Source: Pollenia angustigena
Taxonomy: Eukaryota > Arthropoda > Insecta > Diptera > Polleniidae
Length of the DNA stretch: 64,000 bases
Direction of reading: 5' to 3'
Assembly (NCBI GenBank): GCA_930367215.1
Contig: OV884056.1
Coordinates: forward strand, 53,072,308-53,136,307
Part shown: piece after piece, positions 11,941-23,024 of the stretch
How the letters are laid out: every line of letters starts with the position of its first letter
Position numbering within the stretch: the first letter of the stretch is position 1
Made by a program: the position numbers and the translations under genes
Notes under the pieces: model-generated
Database searches by the model: none
Seen by the model: only the letters and a program-made list of their open reading frames with translations
What the model was told of the DNA's origin: nothing

Positions 11941-12647
11941 TATACCCACACCACAATAGTGGAGAGGGTATTATGCATTTGTGCTGATGTGTGTAATATT
12001 GGTCCTAGACCCACCTTAAAGTATACCGGTCGTCTTAGAATCACTTTCTGAGTCGAACTAACGTTGTCCGTCCGGCTGGCTGGCAGGCTGGCTGGCTGTC
12101 CATGTAACCTTGTGCGCAAAGTACAGGTCGCAATTTTGGAGATAATTTGATAAAATTTGGGTCATAGGTTTTTATTGGCACAAGGACCAAGCCTATTGAA
12201 AATGAGCCGAATCTTAGGACCACGAGGGAAGAAAAGGGGAAATTTCTTCCTCTCAGAAACTATCAAACCGATTTCAATGAAATTAAAAACATAGATAGAA
12301 CCATGTCTGTATGGACACACAATGTATGCATTTTTTAAAAAATCGGACCACGAGGGGAGATAGGGGCAATTTCCGCCTCACAAACCGATTTTAATGAAAT
12401 TTATAAGCATAGATAAATCCATATCTATATGGACACATTAGCTATACAGTTTTTCAAAAATAGGACCACAAGGGGAGGCAGGGGGCAATTTCTGCCTCTC
12501 ACAATCTTTCAAACCGATTTTCATGGAGTTTATAAGCATAGATAAATCTATATTTATATGGACACATAAGCATGATGTGTTTTTAAATACTGTGATGTAG
12601 GGTATCATATGGTCGGACTTGACCGACTAAACTTTCTTACTTGTTTT
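11941..12647 (+). mobile_element. mini-me/DINE-type repeat, second subtype
   Basis: It begins TATACCCACACCACAATAGT, followed by GGAGAGGGTAT, and ends with a small GGTCGGACTTGACC hairpin before CTTACTTG. That hairpin-plus-terminus arrangement recurs near 30035-30069. A shortened GTCCGTCCGGCTGG array is at 12067-12090. The body holds three diverged repeats of an AGGACCACRAGGGGAG block. It is nested in the CACTCA MITE. Confidence 0.6.
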
Positions 12648-12861
12648 GTTATGTAGTTTGATTTTTTGTCGGTTGAAATATATTTTTAATATGTAACAAA
12701 TATTAAATTTTACGGAATATGTTGTCTAATAAATAACTAATTTAAAAATTAATGTAAAATTCATTTATTTTAAATGATGTGTAAATTATCCGTTTTTTAA
12801 ATGATTTTTAACTTATTTACTATGAATTTTCGTTTGATATTAACTATAAATATTTTGAGTG

Positions 12862-13388
12862 TATAAAAGCGTAAAATGAAATTTTGAAAAAATAGTGTCT
12901 TTCCACAGAAGACCAACGATATTTAATTTTTTTTTTTAACTAAACGCAGAAAATTTAATCATGGTTGAGATAAAACTTTACAAATTCATATAACGCGGTA
13001 ATTTATATTCAAAAAACTTTTAATTAAATTAGTTGAATCAACATTCACAAAAACAAAAAAGAAAAACATTTATTTAAATAACTAAGTAGAAAAGGATTTA
13101 GTCCTAACTTCTTTATGTGTGAGGCAACAAATTTGTGTACTTGTTAATAATAAAAAACAAATAAATAAATTTAATAAAAATTTAATATTATAAACTTATC
13201 ACTTTTTTTTAGTTAATATAACAAATTCTTATTAATTTGTTGTCTTAAGTAAAAAGAAAGAAGAACAAGTCTTCGTTAATTTGCAAAAAACCAATTTAAA
13301 GTTGGCATTTTAAAAATAATTGTCCTGGGAGTTCGCTAAGGAAAAAGAAGTACCACATGTACTGAAATATATAAAGACCAGTTTTTTG
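12862..13388. other. AT-rich DNA with no recognised feature
   Basis: No gene, splice pair or repeat end could be supported. Confidence 0.5.
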
Positions 13389-13818
13389 GGTGGCATGTCA
13401 TAACGTCTAGTGTCATAGTGACCATGGACACTAGGACACTCCAAAAAGTGTCATAATGTCCGTCAGCACTGTGACACTTTGGAAATGGACATTATGTCAC
13501 TTTTAAAAGTGACATAAGGTCCATAATTACTAAAGAAGTTATATACAAGAAAAGATCTACATATGTGCAGAGAAAACCATGTTTTATTATGGTCGCAAGC
13601 AACAAAACTAATTTTAAAGAAACCAATTTAACCATGATATTTGTTGTCGGTGACAATGATTTGGTTTAATTAAACATTATATGGGTAAAATTTTTTTAAA
13701 AATGGTTTTGTAGCTTTTTCTCTTTAAAAGTGTCGTAAAGTCCATGGACACTATGACATTTTTAAAAGTGTCATAAAGTCCATGGACACTATGACACTGG
13801 ACGTTATGAAATGCCACC
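13389..13818 (+). mobile_element. hAT deletion derivative, GGTGGCATGTCATAACG family
   Basis: A 430-bp element with inverted ends GGTGGCATGTCATAACGTC and its near complement, flanked by a perfect 8-bp duplication GTTTTTTG (13381-13388 and 13819-13826). That length is characteristic of hAT. Each end carries several copies of an AGTGTCATAATGTCCATGGA-type unit in both orientations. The middle (about 13640-13720) aligns with the minus strand of 25430-25510, including the start region of the hAT frame there. It is therefore an internally deleted copy of the same transposon. Confidence 0.8.
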
Positions 13819-13826
13819 GTTTTTTG

Positions 13827-14159
13827 TATCATAATAGATGATGACTTTATAATTTGATTGATGAGATATTAGAATAATCACTGACGCGTCTATAAAGCTC
13901 TTCGGCCAACGTAGAAAGATAAACTTCGTTAGGAATAATTTTTGGTTGATAGACCTTCGGGCTTGAAACTGGCGAAATCATTTACGCAAGATTTTCTTAA
14001 TCAACATTATTTGCTGATCACAATTAAAGGATTTTCATTTTCAAAAGGAAATTTAATTTTTCTTTTTGCTTTCGTTTATTTTCTTAGCATACGTTTTATC
14101 AAACTAAAAGTCCAACTGTGCATAAGCTGGCTAAAGCTACTGCCAAAATAAAGAAAATA
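13827..14159. other. AT-rich DNA with no recognised feature
   Basis: Contains a GCTAAAGCTACTGCCAAAATA word that recurs near 27220. Nothing else is visible. Confidence 0.4.
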
Positions 14160-14307
14160 AAGTAAATAAAAAAGCATTTAAAAAAACAAAAATAAAATCA
14201 AAAAATATTTTATTCCGTAAGGTAAGTGTGATCTGTTTCGCACCTTGCTTAAAACAAATGCCAGTTTCATAAAATTAGCCAAAAAGTTTTCTTAAGTTCA
14301 ATATGCT
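14160..14307 (+). repeat. Repeat shared with 38800-38925, abutting a LINE
   Basis: The stretch shares a collinear series of words with 38800-38925: GCATTTAAAA, then ATTCCGT, then GTTTCGCAC, and finally CTTAAGTTCAATAT. In both places the similarity stops at CTTAAGTTCAATAT and LINE sequence begins (the endonuclease coding part here, the poly(A) end there). Confidence 0.45.
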
Positions 14308-14484
14308 TGGAGGCGGTGGTGGTGTATCCATATATGTCAAAGACAATATTAATTGTAAATTCTGCAGTAAAACATCTTGAAATCTCATCTTTTGGAAGAA
14401 AAATGTTAGTTGGTTGTGTATTTATGTAGACCGAACAGTTCTATTATTTAAACAAATTTTATTTTAAAAACCGAAACCTTAATT

Positions 14485-15213
14485 ATGCCATACAACGATA
14501 TATTGATAGCAGGAGACTTTAATTCAAACCTCTTAACGGAAACCTCGTTTAGAAATAGTATGGAATCGATAGGACTTACACCTACTAACACATCTACAGC
14601 CACTCATTTTACAAACACCAATAGCACGCTTTTAGATCTTATTTTCGTGGGAGATACATCGAAAGTTCTGCTTTGCGATCAAGTTTCAGCTTCATGTTTT
14701 TCCAAAATCCTATTCATATCGTGACTTAAGAAACTTAAACCACAACATTTTAAATGAAAACGTTTTACAGATAAACTGTCCTTTCTTGAGGATAATATCT
14801 TACAACTGTATGATGAAACAGTACCTTTGAAAATAAAAATTATTAAACCAAAAAACAACCCGTGGTTCAATGCTACTATTCAACATGCAATTAAACGTAG
14901 GGACTTAGCTTACTCGCGGTGGAAACGTTTTATGACAGTAGATCTAAAGGCTGATTTTCGTTCTGCAAGAAAGGAAGTCAATAACCAAATAAGAATCGCA
15001 AAGGCCGAGTATTATTCCAAGCGATTTGGTTCTGCTCTTGAATCCAAAAGTACTTGGAAAACTATTAAGGATATAGGAATTGGTGATCCTGTTAAAAATG
15101 TAAACTCCTCTATCGAAGCTGATGACCTCAACAATATTTTTGCTAATACCCCATTGGCAACACCAAGCATTGGTCAACAATACATTTTACACCAGCAACA
15201 ACAATATGTCTGA
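14485..15213 (+). pseudogene. LINE ORF2, endonuclease and linker part
   Basis: The frame at 14485-14724 has the endonuclease motif ILIAGDFNSNLL and, later, LLDLIFVGD. The final SDH motif is missing because of a frame break after about 14690. The frame at 14827-15213 reads NNPWFNATIQHAIKRRDLAY, then SRWKRF and RIAKAEYYSKRF, the conserved basic linker between endonuclease and reverse transcriptase in the Jockey/CR1 group. The two frames are out of phase and neither begins with a natural start. Confidence 0.75.
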
Positions 15214-15296
15214 ACATTACATGTTTGAGTTCTCATGCGTTAGCCAGCTTGATGTTTTTACCAGTTGCATTCAAATAAAATCTAATTCTGTAGGAT

Positions 15297-16403
15297 ATGA
15301 TAATCTTCATCCAAAATTTATTAGTCATCTTACCTGTTCTCCTGCCATATATCACTCATCTATTTAACACCATTATCACTACAAGTAATTTTCCTGTTAA
15401 GTGGAAACATGCAAAAATAATTCCAATTCCAAAAACGAACACCAAATATCGATCAATTGCTATTCTTAGCTTTCTTTCGAAAGTATTGGAAAAGGTTTTG
15501 CACCGCCAAATAAGTTCCTACGTTTATGATAATTCTGATAAACAGTCAGGTTTTCGTCCTAACCAAAGCTGCATAACTGCTTTAGTTGAAGTCTCTGAGA
15601 ATATACGGCGAAAACTTGATGATGTTAATATTAACTTTTTAGTTCCACTTGATGACACCCAAGCTTTTGATACAGCAGACCACCAAATTTTATGCACAAA
15701 GCTAAGGACTCTTTTTAACTTTTCATCTTCATCAACAAAAATAATTTTATCGTACCTCACTAATCGTATTCAATCGGTGTTCATAAACAACAAAGCATCT
15801 AATCCCATATCATTGTCTAGAGGTGTACCTCAAGGATCGATTTTAGGCCCAATATTATTTTCGATTTATGCTAACGATCTGCCGCAGCAATTAACTCACT
15901 GTAGTGTCCACATGTATGCAGATAATGTACAATTATACTTGAGTTGTCCAGTACCATCAATTAAGGAAAGCATTGAAAAACTCAATTACGACCTAAATAA
16001 CATCTATCATTGGGCATCTCAAAATGATCTGTGCTTAAATCCACGAAAATCAAAATGTCTGGTTATTCACAAAAAAACCGTCACACCTTTAATCGAAAAA
16101 GTTATCCTAATAAACAATGAGAAAATTGACATTGTAAAAACGGCAACAAATCTGGGATTAGTGTTTAACAGCAACTTAACGTGGTCTATCCATGTAAATA
16201 CACTAGTGGGACAAATTTATGTCAAGCTAAGAGCCCTGTGGTCCGTACAACACTTTACACCGCTGAATGTCAGAATCCTACTTGCAAAAGCTTATTTGGT
16301 TCCAAGCCTTACATACGGATGCGAGTTGTTTTCTCATTGTGATTCTACTAGTACAAAAATCCTTGAGGTATTGCGAACGAAGACTTTGATCGCTAATAGA
16401 TGA
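15297..16403 (+). pseudogene. LINE ORF2, reverse transcriptase part
   Basis: A 368-residue open frame with reverse transcriptase motifs in order: IIPIPKTNTKYRSIAIL (motif 1), SGFRPNQSC, LDDTQAFDTADHQ (motif A, near residue 120), GVPQGSILGPILFSIYANDL (motif B) and MYADNVQLY (motif C). The catalytic YADD box of motif C reads YADN, so a second catalytic aspartate is lost and the enzyme would be inactive. It continues a few codons past the frame end in another phase. The closest relative in the window is the reverse transcriptase at 58768-61593 (shared LFNTIxTTSxFP). Confidence 0.85.
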
Positions 16404-16490
16404 ACAGGCAGTTAAACTATTTAGGAATTTAAATATTAAAAATGTAAACTGTGGTTAAATATGTAAAAAAAAAAAAAATAGTACGGTAAT

Positions 16491-16807
16491 CAGAGACCTG
16501 CACCGTCAAGTTTTGTCGGCGGCGGCGGCTTGGAAAAATATTGTCGTCGGCGGCACAAAGCTGGCTTAAGCTGCTTAAACTTAGGCCAATTTAAAAATTA
16601 AAATTAAAAATTAAAAATAAAAAGAACGGAAAGATTTTTTTTCTAGTTTTGGTTATGCGTTTCTTGTAGGGAATATTCGATTAAATGACTATGACCGGCG
16701 GCTGATTTTAAGCCGACTTTAGTCGATAAATTTTCGGCGTCGGCGGCTGTTAAAAATAATCGGCGGCGCGGCTCAGCCGGCTTATGCCGTCAAGGCGCAG
16801 GTCTCTG
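16491..16807. mobile_element. GC-rich hAT MITE with ACGGTAAT duplication
   Basis: Inverted ends CAGAGACCTGCACC and GGCGCAGGTCTCTG, flanked by a perfect 8-bp duplication ACGGTAAT (16483-16490 and 16808-16815). The body is rich in CGGCGGC runs, unlike the AT-rich surroundings. Starting CAGAG and an 8-bp duplication place it with hAT. Its right 187 bases were later amplified in tandem. A fragment of a relative is seen near 21154. Confidence 0.85.
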
Positions 16808-17692
16808 ACGGTAATCGCAGTAAAATGTTCTTCGGCCGAATTAAATTCAAATTCCGGCATAATTAGAAGGTTGATGGGTACAAAATAAAAAGAACGGAAA
16901 GATTTTTTTTCTAGTTTTGGTTATGCGTTTCTTGTAGGGAATATTCGATTAAATGACTATGACCAGCGGCTGATTTTAAGCCGACTTTAGTCGATAAATT
17001 TTCGGCGGCGGCGGCTGTTAAAAATAATCGGCGGCGCCGCTCAGCCGGCTTATGTCGTCAAGGCGCAGGTCTCTGACGGTAATCGCAGTAAAATGTTCTT
17101 CGGCCGAATTAAATTCAAATTCCGGCGTAATTAGAAGGTTGATGGGTACAAAATAAAAAGAACGGAAAGATTTTTTTTCTAGTTTTGGTTATGCGTTTCT
17201 TGTAGGGAATATTCGATTAAATGACTATGACCGGCGGCTGATTTTAAGCCGACTTTAGTCGATAAATTTTCGGCGTCGGCGGCTGTTAAAAATAATCGGC
17301 GGCGCGGCTCAGCCGGCTTATGCCGTCAAGGCGCAGGTCTCTGACGGTAATCGCAGTAAAATGTTCTTCGGCCGAATTAAATTCAAATTCCAGCGTAATT
17401 AAAAGGTTGATGGGTACAAACTAAAAAGGACGGAAAGATTTTTTTTCTAGTTTTGGTTATGCGTTTCTTGTAGGGAATATTCGATTAAATGACTATGACC
17501 GGCGGCTGATTTTAAGCCGACTTTAGTCGATAAATTTTCGTCGGCGGCGGCTGTTAAAAATAATCGGCGGCGCGGCTCAGCCGGCTTATGCCGTCAAGGC
17601 GCAGGTCTCTGACGGTAATCGCAGTAAAATGTTCTTCGGCCGAATTAAATTCAAATTCCAGCATAATAAGAAGGTTGATGGGTACAACAACT
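16621..17692 (+). repeat. Four tandem 268-bp units
   Basis: Units start at 16621, 16889, 17157 and 17425, with exactly equal spacing of 268 bp and only scattered single-base differences. Each unit holds the right part of the hAT MITE, its ACGGTAAT duplication and about 80 bases of flank ending in GTTGATGGGTACAA. The amplification therefore happened after the MITE inserted. The near identity of units points to recent or homogenised duplication. Confidence 0.9.
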
Positions 17693-18767
17693 CTTTTGCG
17701 AAATTTTCTGTGGCGTCTGTGAGAAAATACAAGAAACTTTGTCCTCATTACAATTAAATTGTGTATTTATTTTTAGTATGGAAAGTGGTTGGCATCAACC
17801 TAGTACCCAACGTTATCCTCTATATTTTTTGTAGAGGATAACGAAAATATTATAGAGCCATAGGAAAAAGAAACTGTTTCTACAAACAGTTTTCTGTTAT
17901 TTAAACATGTTCTTATTAAACTCTTCTTGTTCAAACTTTTTCAATAAAAATTAACAGTTCTTTACTAAACTTATTTTTATACTCATATAAAAAACACATG
18001 TTTACCATTTAGATTTAACTTTAAGCCATAAAATTTGATTGCTTTGCAATAAAGTGACTTCCTCCTACAATTTTCAATGTTTAGAGGCGAAAAAAGAACG
18101 CAATTGCTCTGTCTTGCAGGATAATGGTGTATTAAGATTCTTTAGGAAAAGTTAACCAAAATGCTCCACACAAATTTCTCCTGGAGAAAATTTTCTTTAT
18201 ATATTTTAGCAAAAAGCTTTTTGCAATAAAAATTTTATTTTTTAAAGTAAATGACTGATATCATCATTAACAAGATATACAGGGACATTTGGATTATTAA
18301 GGAGTTTATTGATCTAAACAAACATTTACAAAAATTTTTATGAAAAAAATGGGAAATTTAGAATATTCTTGTTTTGTTTTATGAAAGAAACTCTTTAGAA
18401 AATTAACTAAAGTTATTTAAATTTAGGAAGAATTGTTGTGTATGCATGATGTAAAGCAAAACATAAATAAACAAAGTTAAGTCGTCATGCTTTTAAACAA
18501 AATGGGACAGATTGAAAATAACAAATGTATGCCTCTTTTCTTTAATCATGAGTTTTGTATTCAAAATTTTTAATTAATTTGTACGCAATATATGCGCTGA
18601 ACTTAAAATTCTTTTATTTGTATACTTTTTGTAACAGTTTTTTCTCAACCTGGGCCTACACAGAAGTCCAAATTCAAACGAAAAAAGAAACATTTATTTA
18701 AATTTTTATTAACAAAGAGATTTTGTGTTTTTTTTCTTTTTATCCAAAGATCTATCAACTCTTCTCA
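17693..18767. other. AT-rich DNA, one small perfect stem-loop
   Basis: At 17811-17843 a perfect 12-bp stem (CGTTATCCTCTA and its complement) encloses a T-rich loop. No gene or bounded transposon is seen in the rest. Confidence 0.45.
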
Positions 18768-18826
18768 AATTAAAAAAAAAAAAAAAAAAAACTTGGATTC
18801 AAGCAAAAAAAAAAAAAAAAAAAAAC
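18768..18826. repeat. Two poly(A) runs
   Basis: Runs of roughly 20 A residues at 18772-18791 and 18807-18826 separated by CTTGGATTCAAGC, which is itself palindromic. They may be tails of decayed retroposons, but no bodies are recognisable. Confidence 0.6.
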
Positions 18827-18889
18827 TGGTGATATGCTGAAAACAAAAACACAAATCTACCTTTTGCTTAATAAATGTTCAATTTAACA

Positions 18890-19200
18890 TTAACCGTAGC
18901 TGCCGTTTAAAAAAAGCCATTTTTTCTCTTTTAAAGGGTGTATTTTTAAGCACAATGGAACTAACGAAAGGTCTAGCTGTCCCACAATCTGTCTTACTGC
19001 CCTGACTTTCTGGCATTTATGATTAACATACTCTGGCAAAGCCTCATGAATAGATTCACGCTTAGATAATGCTACCCACGTATCCAAATTTACTTTTAAA
19101 TGCAGTTATCGACTAGCGCAACTTATAGATGGCTTCGTAATTTTTAATCGCGCACGGCTAAGTGTCTGCCTAGCGGGTTTATTAACTAACGAAATTGCTT
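18890..19200 (-). pseudogene. Unidentified degenerate coding fragment
   Basis: The minus strand gives about 100 codons with one in-frame stop. Composition is protein-like: ARQTLSRARLKITKPSISCA, then WVALSKRESIHEALPEYVN, then RAVRQIVGQLDLSLVPLCL. The richness in charged residues and low lysine-AAA bias differ from random AT-rich frames nearby. I do not recognise the family. A dead transposase or gag-like gene is the likeliest source. The hairpin at 19218-19335 borders it. Confidence 0.35.
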
Positions 19201-19217
19201 TATATCGGGTGAGACCA

Positions 19218-19335
19218 GGGCCCTGTTTCTCAAAACCACAAGTTACAAATCTACAAATAAAACATATTTAAATCAAAAACAAAAATTGTTGCTTTTTTAA
19301 AGTATTTTACTTGTAGATTTGTAGGAACTGGGCCC
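19218..19335. mobile_element. Hairpin MITE, GGGCC / ACAAGTTACAAATC family, copy 2
   Basis: A 118-bp palindrome with GGGCCCTGTTTCTCAAAAC at the left and GGAACTGGGCCC at the right. It shares arms with the copy at 6255-6383. GGGCC-type ends resemble those of PIF/Harbinger MITEs, but no TTA duplication is visible. Confidence 0.6.
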
Positions 19336-19344
19336 AGTTCACAA

Positions 19345-19480
19345 GAGATCCTTCAAGCTGCGTTACATCCAGAAAAATTCTATGTTTGGTGGGGCTTAAA
19401 ATTTTCATTACATATGGCCACCAATGCTCGCAAAAGTGGCCCATCATCGGTAGCCTTAAATGCGCTTCGCTCGTTTCTCA
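19345..19480 (+). pseudogene. Possible mariner/Tc-type transposase scrap
   Basis: A plus-strand stretch reads AALHPEKFYVWWGLKF, resembling the HPxxVxVWxG motif of Tc1/mariner-type transposases. It covers only about 40 codons and no flanking motifs can be tied to it, so the assignment is weak. Confidence 0.25.
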
Positions 19481-21150
19481 AATATTTAATTTTTTGAGTT
19501 ATTATTTACAAGTTCTATCGCGCCTAAAAAACAATTTTTATTTTAATCCTTTATCCCATTCCATTGCTTATTTATTATGTTTGAAGAAAGATGAAAACTG
19601 AAATGGTCTTTTTTCTGTTACTTTTTTCAGCAATCATATTATTTTGGAAAGCAACCATATATTTTGAAAAGTCACGGACCGAAGTGAAGCAGATAGCGAA
19701 GGATAGATCACAATAGAAGAGTTTTGTTTAGGCTCTTTGTTCTACCCTGAAACCATAGACATCCATATATATGCTGATCCAAACAGTTTCTTTCATGTCG
19801 ATCGCAGTAATATTATGGTTGCACAGACCCATGTACATATTTATTGCGTACAATTGTGTGTTTAAGATAAAAGAATATTATATTTTAAGAGCAACATATT
19901 GTTACTTTTTTCCTTAAACAAACCCGTTAACGTTCTTTTAGTTGCATATCCAAATAAATACACAGAGTCAGCCTATTTATAGTTCACAACCGATAGCACG
20001 TCAGCTCAGAATTGGTTTGACATACCGATCATTTTTAAAAAATCGAGTTAGGTATGGGGTATATATATTTTGAATACCCCCTTTTTGAATCCAAAATCTG
20101 TTTCGCGAAATTTTTTGTGGTTTCTGAGATACAAAGCATTCAATCAGGACATTGCATGTTGAATTTTATGTTTTGAGGTCAAATATTAACGATAATTAAA
20201 AAATACCAGTTGTAGAACCAAAAAGCTGAAGAAAGTTATTTAATTTCCCGTATTTCCCATTTTGGTACTATTTTTTCCCCCCATTATAGTATCAAAAATT
20301 GCAAAATGCAAAATGTTTTGTAAAAAAGTACCAACAATAGTTACAATTTTCACCCCTTAAAATTCAGGTTTTACCCGTTTTCACCCTAAAAGAGCCGAAT
20401 TTCAAAAAAGTACCACACACCTGTCCACTTATTTTTCAAAAGAACAACGATATGTATTACAGCTTTTTTGTATCTCTTTTAGTTTTGGAGATAAAATGTT
20501 TCCGAATTTACCCTTTTTTACCCCCTTAACATTCGAATTTTTAAAAATCCCATCTTAGTGGATCGATTTGGGGAGAGATCAACCTCCGGTTTAGGCGTTT
20601 AGGCTGTACGATGATGAATGAATCAGTCACTCACGCATTAAGTATACGTATGCAGTACAAAACAATATTTTTCATTTTCAAAAAAATACTATTAAATTCT
20701 AACTTTATTCGTGAAAGTGCGCAAAAATTTACATTTTTCTTCAAAACATATACCGGAAGCAGTGGTATAAAAAAATATCTTCATGTAAATCTTCTTCATG
20801 AGAAATCTTCTTTGTCGTTTTTCTCCCCTCCGCCAAACCAATTCTGAGCTGACTAGTAGTTGAAGAGTAGTAAAATCAAAAACCTTTTAGTCGATTCCAC
20901 AACATTCTATTTGAAATCTACAATTAATTCTAAAGTCTACAATACAGTGGAGCAAGTAACAATTTAATCTAATACGACATAAATTATAATTTACAATTGG
21001 GGTATTCACAAGGTGTGCTATCATGTTATATTGTCATAATGTTCTAACATTTTACAATGGTTTAAAAATATTGTTGTTGCTTTGTAAACAAAAAGTGTCT
21101 TAAATTAATAGAACTTTGCTTGCTATGTTTATTGTGCTGTCGTAATTAAT
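19481..21150. other. AT-rich DNA, unclassified
   Basis: Between 20030 and 20580 there are several C- and T-rich words (ACCCCCTTTTTGAATCC, TTTACCCGTTTTCACCC) that look like part of a repeat, but no ends could be found. No gene is supported. Confidence 0.4.
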
Positions 21151-21153
21151 CAG

Positions 21154-21250
21154 AAGAGACCTGCGCTAAGCGGTTGAGCCGAACCGCTTTAGTTTTTGTA
21201 GCCGTCGCCGTTGATGGTATAGTTTTATCCGAATTTAGCCTGCGACTAGC
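21154..21250 (+). mobile_element. Fragment of a hAT element related to 16491
   Basis: It starts AGAGACCTGCGC, matching the terminal repeat of the GC-rich hAT MITE, followed by GC-richer sequence (AGCGGTTGAGCCGAACCGC, itself a palindrome, and GCCGTCGCCG). No right end was found. Confidence 0.45.
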
Positions 21251-21570
21251 AGCCTAGCAAAAACTTGGTAATGACTTGACATTACTGAACAACTTACTTT
21301 TCAATGACTACTTCATACCATCTGCATTACATAGAAGTAGTTTGGTAATGGCTGACATATAATCTGATACCTAAGTACTTGTGTATGAGTTGATTAACGA
21401 AATTTATAATTCATTCGTAATATAATGCATCTACGGTTGAAGTTTTTTCAAATCTAATACAAATTGATTTAAAATATTTGTTCTTACAATTTATTTTTTT
21501 TTTTATTATAAATAAAAAACAATTTGTAATAAATTTGAATATGAAAAATTATGCTGTACTGAAATTTTAT

Positions 21571-22107
21571 AGTCATGACATGTTAGTTGTAATTTTGGTG
21601 ACATCGGAGTAATAAGTTATTTTAGTCCCTATTTGCAAGCGAATGTGGTAATGACTTATTTAACTCCCTATTTGTAAGCGAGGGTGGTAAGTAGTTGCCT
21701 CCAATAATTTAATCTCATATTTACGCTCTTAATTGAGTAAAAACAAAGTTTTTTTATACAAAAACTACACTGCCCCGGTAGACTAGCTGGTAGTGAGCTG
21801 GTCTATCAGCACCGAGGTTGAGCGATCGAATCCCGCCAGAGACAGAAAACTAAATAAAAAATAAAACAAAGTAAAATAAAATAAGAACAAATAGAAGAAC
21901 AAAACATAAAGTAAAGTAAAATACAATAAGAAAAAATAGAAAAAAATAATTTAAAAAAAAAAATTTTTTTAAAGTCATGACATGTTAGTTGTAATTTTGG
22001 TGACATCGGAGTAATAACTTATTTAAGTCCCTATTTGTAAACGAATGTGGTAATGACTTATTTAACTCCCTATTTGTAAGCGAGGGTGGTAAGTACTTGC
22101 CTCCAAT
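21571..22107 (+). repeat. 135-bp direct repeats flanking a SINE
   Basis: The segments 21571-21705 and 21973-22107 are near identical (both start AGTCATGACATGTTAGTTGT and end TTGCCTCCAAT). Between them lie 65 bp of AT-rich DNA and a tRNA-derived SINE. Within each repeat a TAATGACTTATTTAACTCC word and its variants recur. The arrangement looks like a segmental duplication or a terminally repeated element. Confidence 0.75.
21773..21970 (+). mobile_element. tRNA-derived SINE
   Basis: A tRNA-like head (about 21776-21845) has an A-box-like TAGCTGGTAGTGAGC and a B-box-like GCGATCGAATCCCGCC, followed by an A-rich tail made of AAATAAAATAA and similar words. The head matches, in opposite orientation, the sequence at 54238-54330 (both contain GTCTATCAGC and CCCGCCAGAGAC). 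It is not a functional tRNA gene because pairing of the acceptor arms is not evident. Confidence 0.6.
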
Positions 22108-22156
22108 GACATCACCGTGTTAAAATAATGAGTTAAAATGCCAATGTATAAGTAGT

Positions 22157-22272
22157 GAAGAGTCGTTATATTAGCTTTTTAACTCATTACTTTGCAATGT
22201 AAGTTTTTGCTGGGGAAGAGTCGTTATATTAGCTTTTTAACTCATTACTTTGCAATGTAAGTTTTTGCTGGG
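22157..22272 (+). repeat. 58-bp tandem duplication
   Basis: Two practically identical copies of a 58-bp unit beginning GAAGAGTCGTTATATTAGC, at 22157 and 22215. The near identity implies a recent duplication. Confidence 0.9.
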
Positions 22273-22645
22273 TTGGTATTTATTTATTTCTATTTTATTT
22301 TAAATTTTATTTTATTTTAAATTGTTAACAATACATTTCAAGGAAATGCGATGTAATAATAATTTCTACTCAGCATCATTGAAAAATATTTGAAGAGTAT
22401 GTTGTTGGCCTCATGTAGAAATTCCTTATATCACATTAATTGCGACTTTACAGGAGAGGGAAAATATTAAAGAAATTGAATTCATGTAGATTTAAAATAG
22501 TACAACTGTTTTCCTTCTATTATATTGCAATGCATTTTTTTGACGAGGTGTATTTAAGTAATAAACAAATAGAAACTCAATTTCGAAAAAATTTCCACAT
22601 GATACCAAAGATGATTATTTGATTTTTTTGATATCATAGAAGAAA
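22273..22645. other. AT-rich DNA with no recognised feature
   Basis: Short A/T tandem words (TATTTTATTTTAAA) only. No supported gene. Confidence 0.5.
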
Positions 22646-23024
22646 CAGTCATACAATTGTTACATTAACTGATTGCTGGTTATTAAATTCGTTTTCCGTA
22701 CTGTTGAAATTGAATAAAAATATAGTTATTTTACGAATAATTTTATTTTTTAACATATACATATGTTTGTTACTGAAACAACAAGCTACCCAAAAATAAG
22801 GTATTTTTTTTGTTAATTTGTTTGATTTTTGTCGGTTGAAATATACTTTTTAAAAGTAAAAACTATTCAATTTAATGGAATATTCTGTTTAGTAAATAAA
22901 AAATTTTAAAATGAATGTAAAAATCATTTGTTTTAAATGAAATGTAAATGATCCGTTTTTTAAATGAATTTTAAGTTGTTTAAATGAATTTTCGTTTGAA
23001 TTTAAGTACATAATATTTTGAGTG
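22646..23024 (-). mobile_element. CACTCA MITE, copy 2
   Basis: Reverse-oriented, about 379 bp, uninterrupted. The right end is ATATTTTGAGTG followed by TA. The left end is degraded (CAGTCATACAATTG). It shares the internal landmarks of the family: the ATTCGTTTTCCGTACTGTT word, TGTTTGTTA, TTTTTGTCGGTTGAAATA, and ATGATCCGTTTTTTAAATGA. Confidence 0.75.

Larger units (their letters stand above)
11633..12861 (-). mobile_element. CACTCA MITE, copy 1, with two nested insertions
   Basis: Reverse-oriented copy of a roughly 385-bp MITE present five times in the window. Its ends, CGCTCATAAAAT (left) and ATATTTTGAGTG (right), are flanked by TA on both sides. It is split by a hairpin element (11704-11835) and by a mini-me copy (11941-12647). 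Removing both restores a sequence collinear with the intact copy at 62782-63165. Confidence 0.75.
14308..16478 (+). mobile_element. Dead non-LTR retrotransposon (CR1/Jockey group)
   Basis: A 5'-truncated LINE. It opens inside the endonuclease domain, with a glycine-rich GGGGGVSIYVKDN stretch, and continues through reverse transcriptase to an A-rich end at about 16464-16478. The C-terminal part beyond the reverse transcriptase is cut short. Several frameshifts and stops between 14308 and 15300 break the endonuclease. The tail lies directly against the duplication of the next element (16483). Confidence 0.8.

Noticed and set aside
16621..17692. CRISPR-like array
   Set aside because: Repeats are 268 bp with no unique spacers, and the genome is eukaryotic. 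It is an ordinary tandem duplication.
21776..21845. Functional tRNA gene
   Set aside because: A- and B-box words are present, but I could not pair an acceptor stem. A related copy and an A-rich tail point to a SINE.
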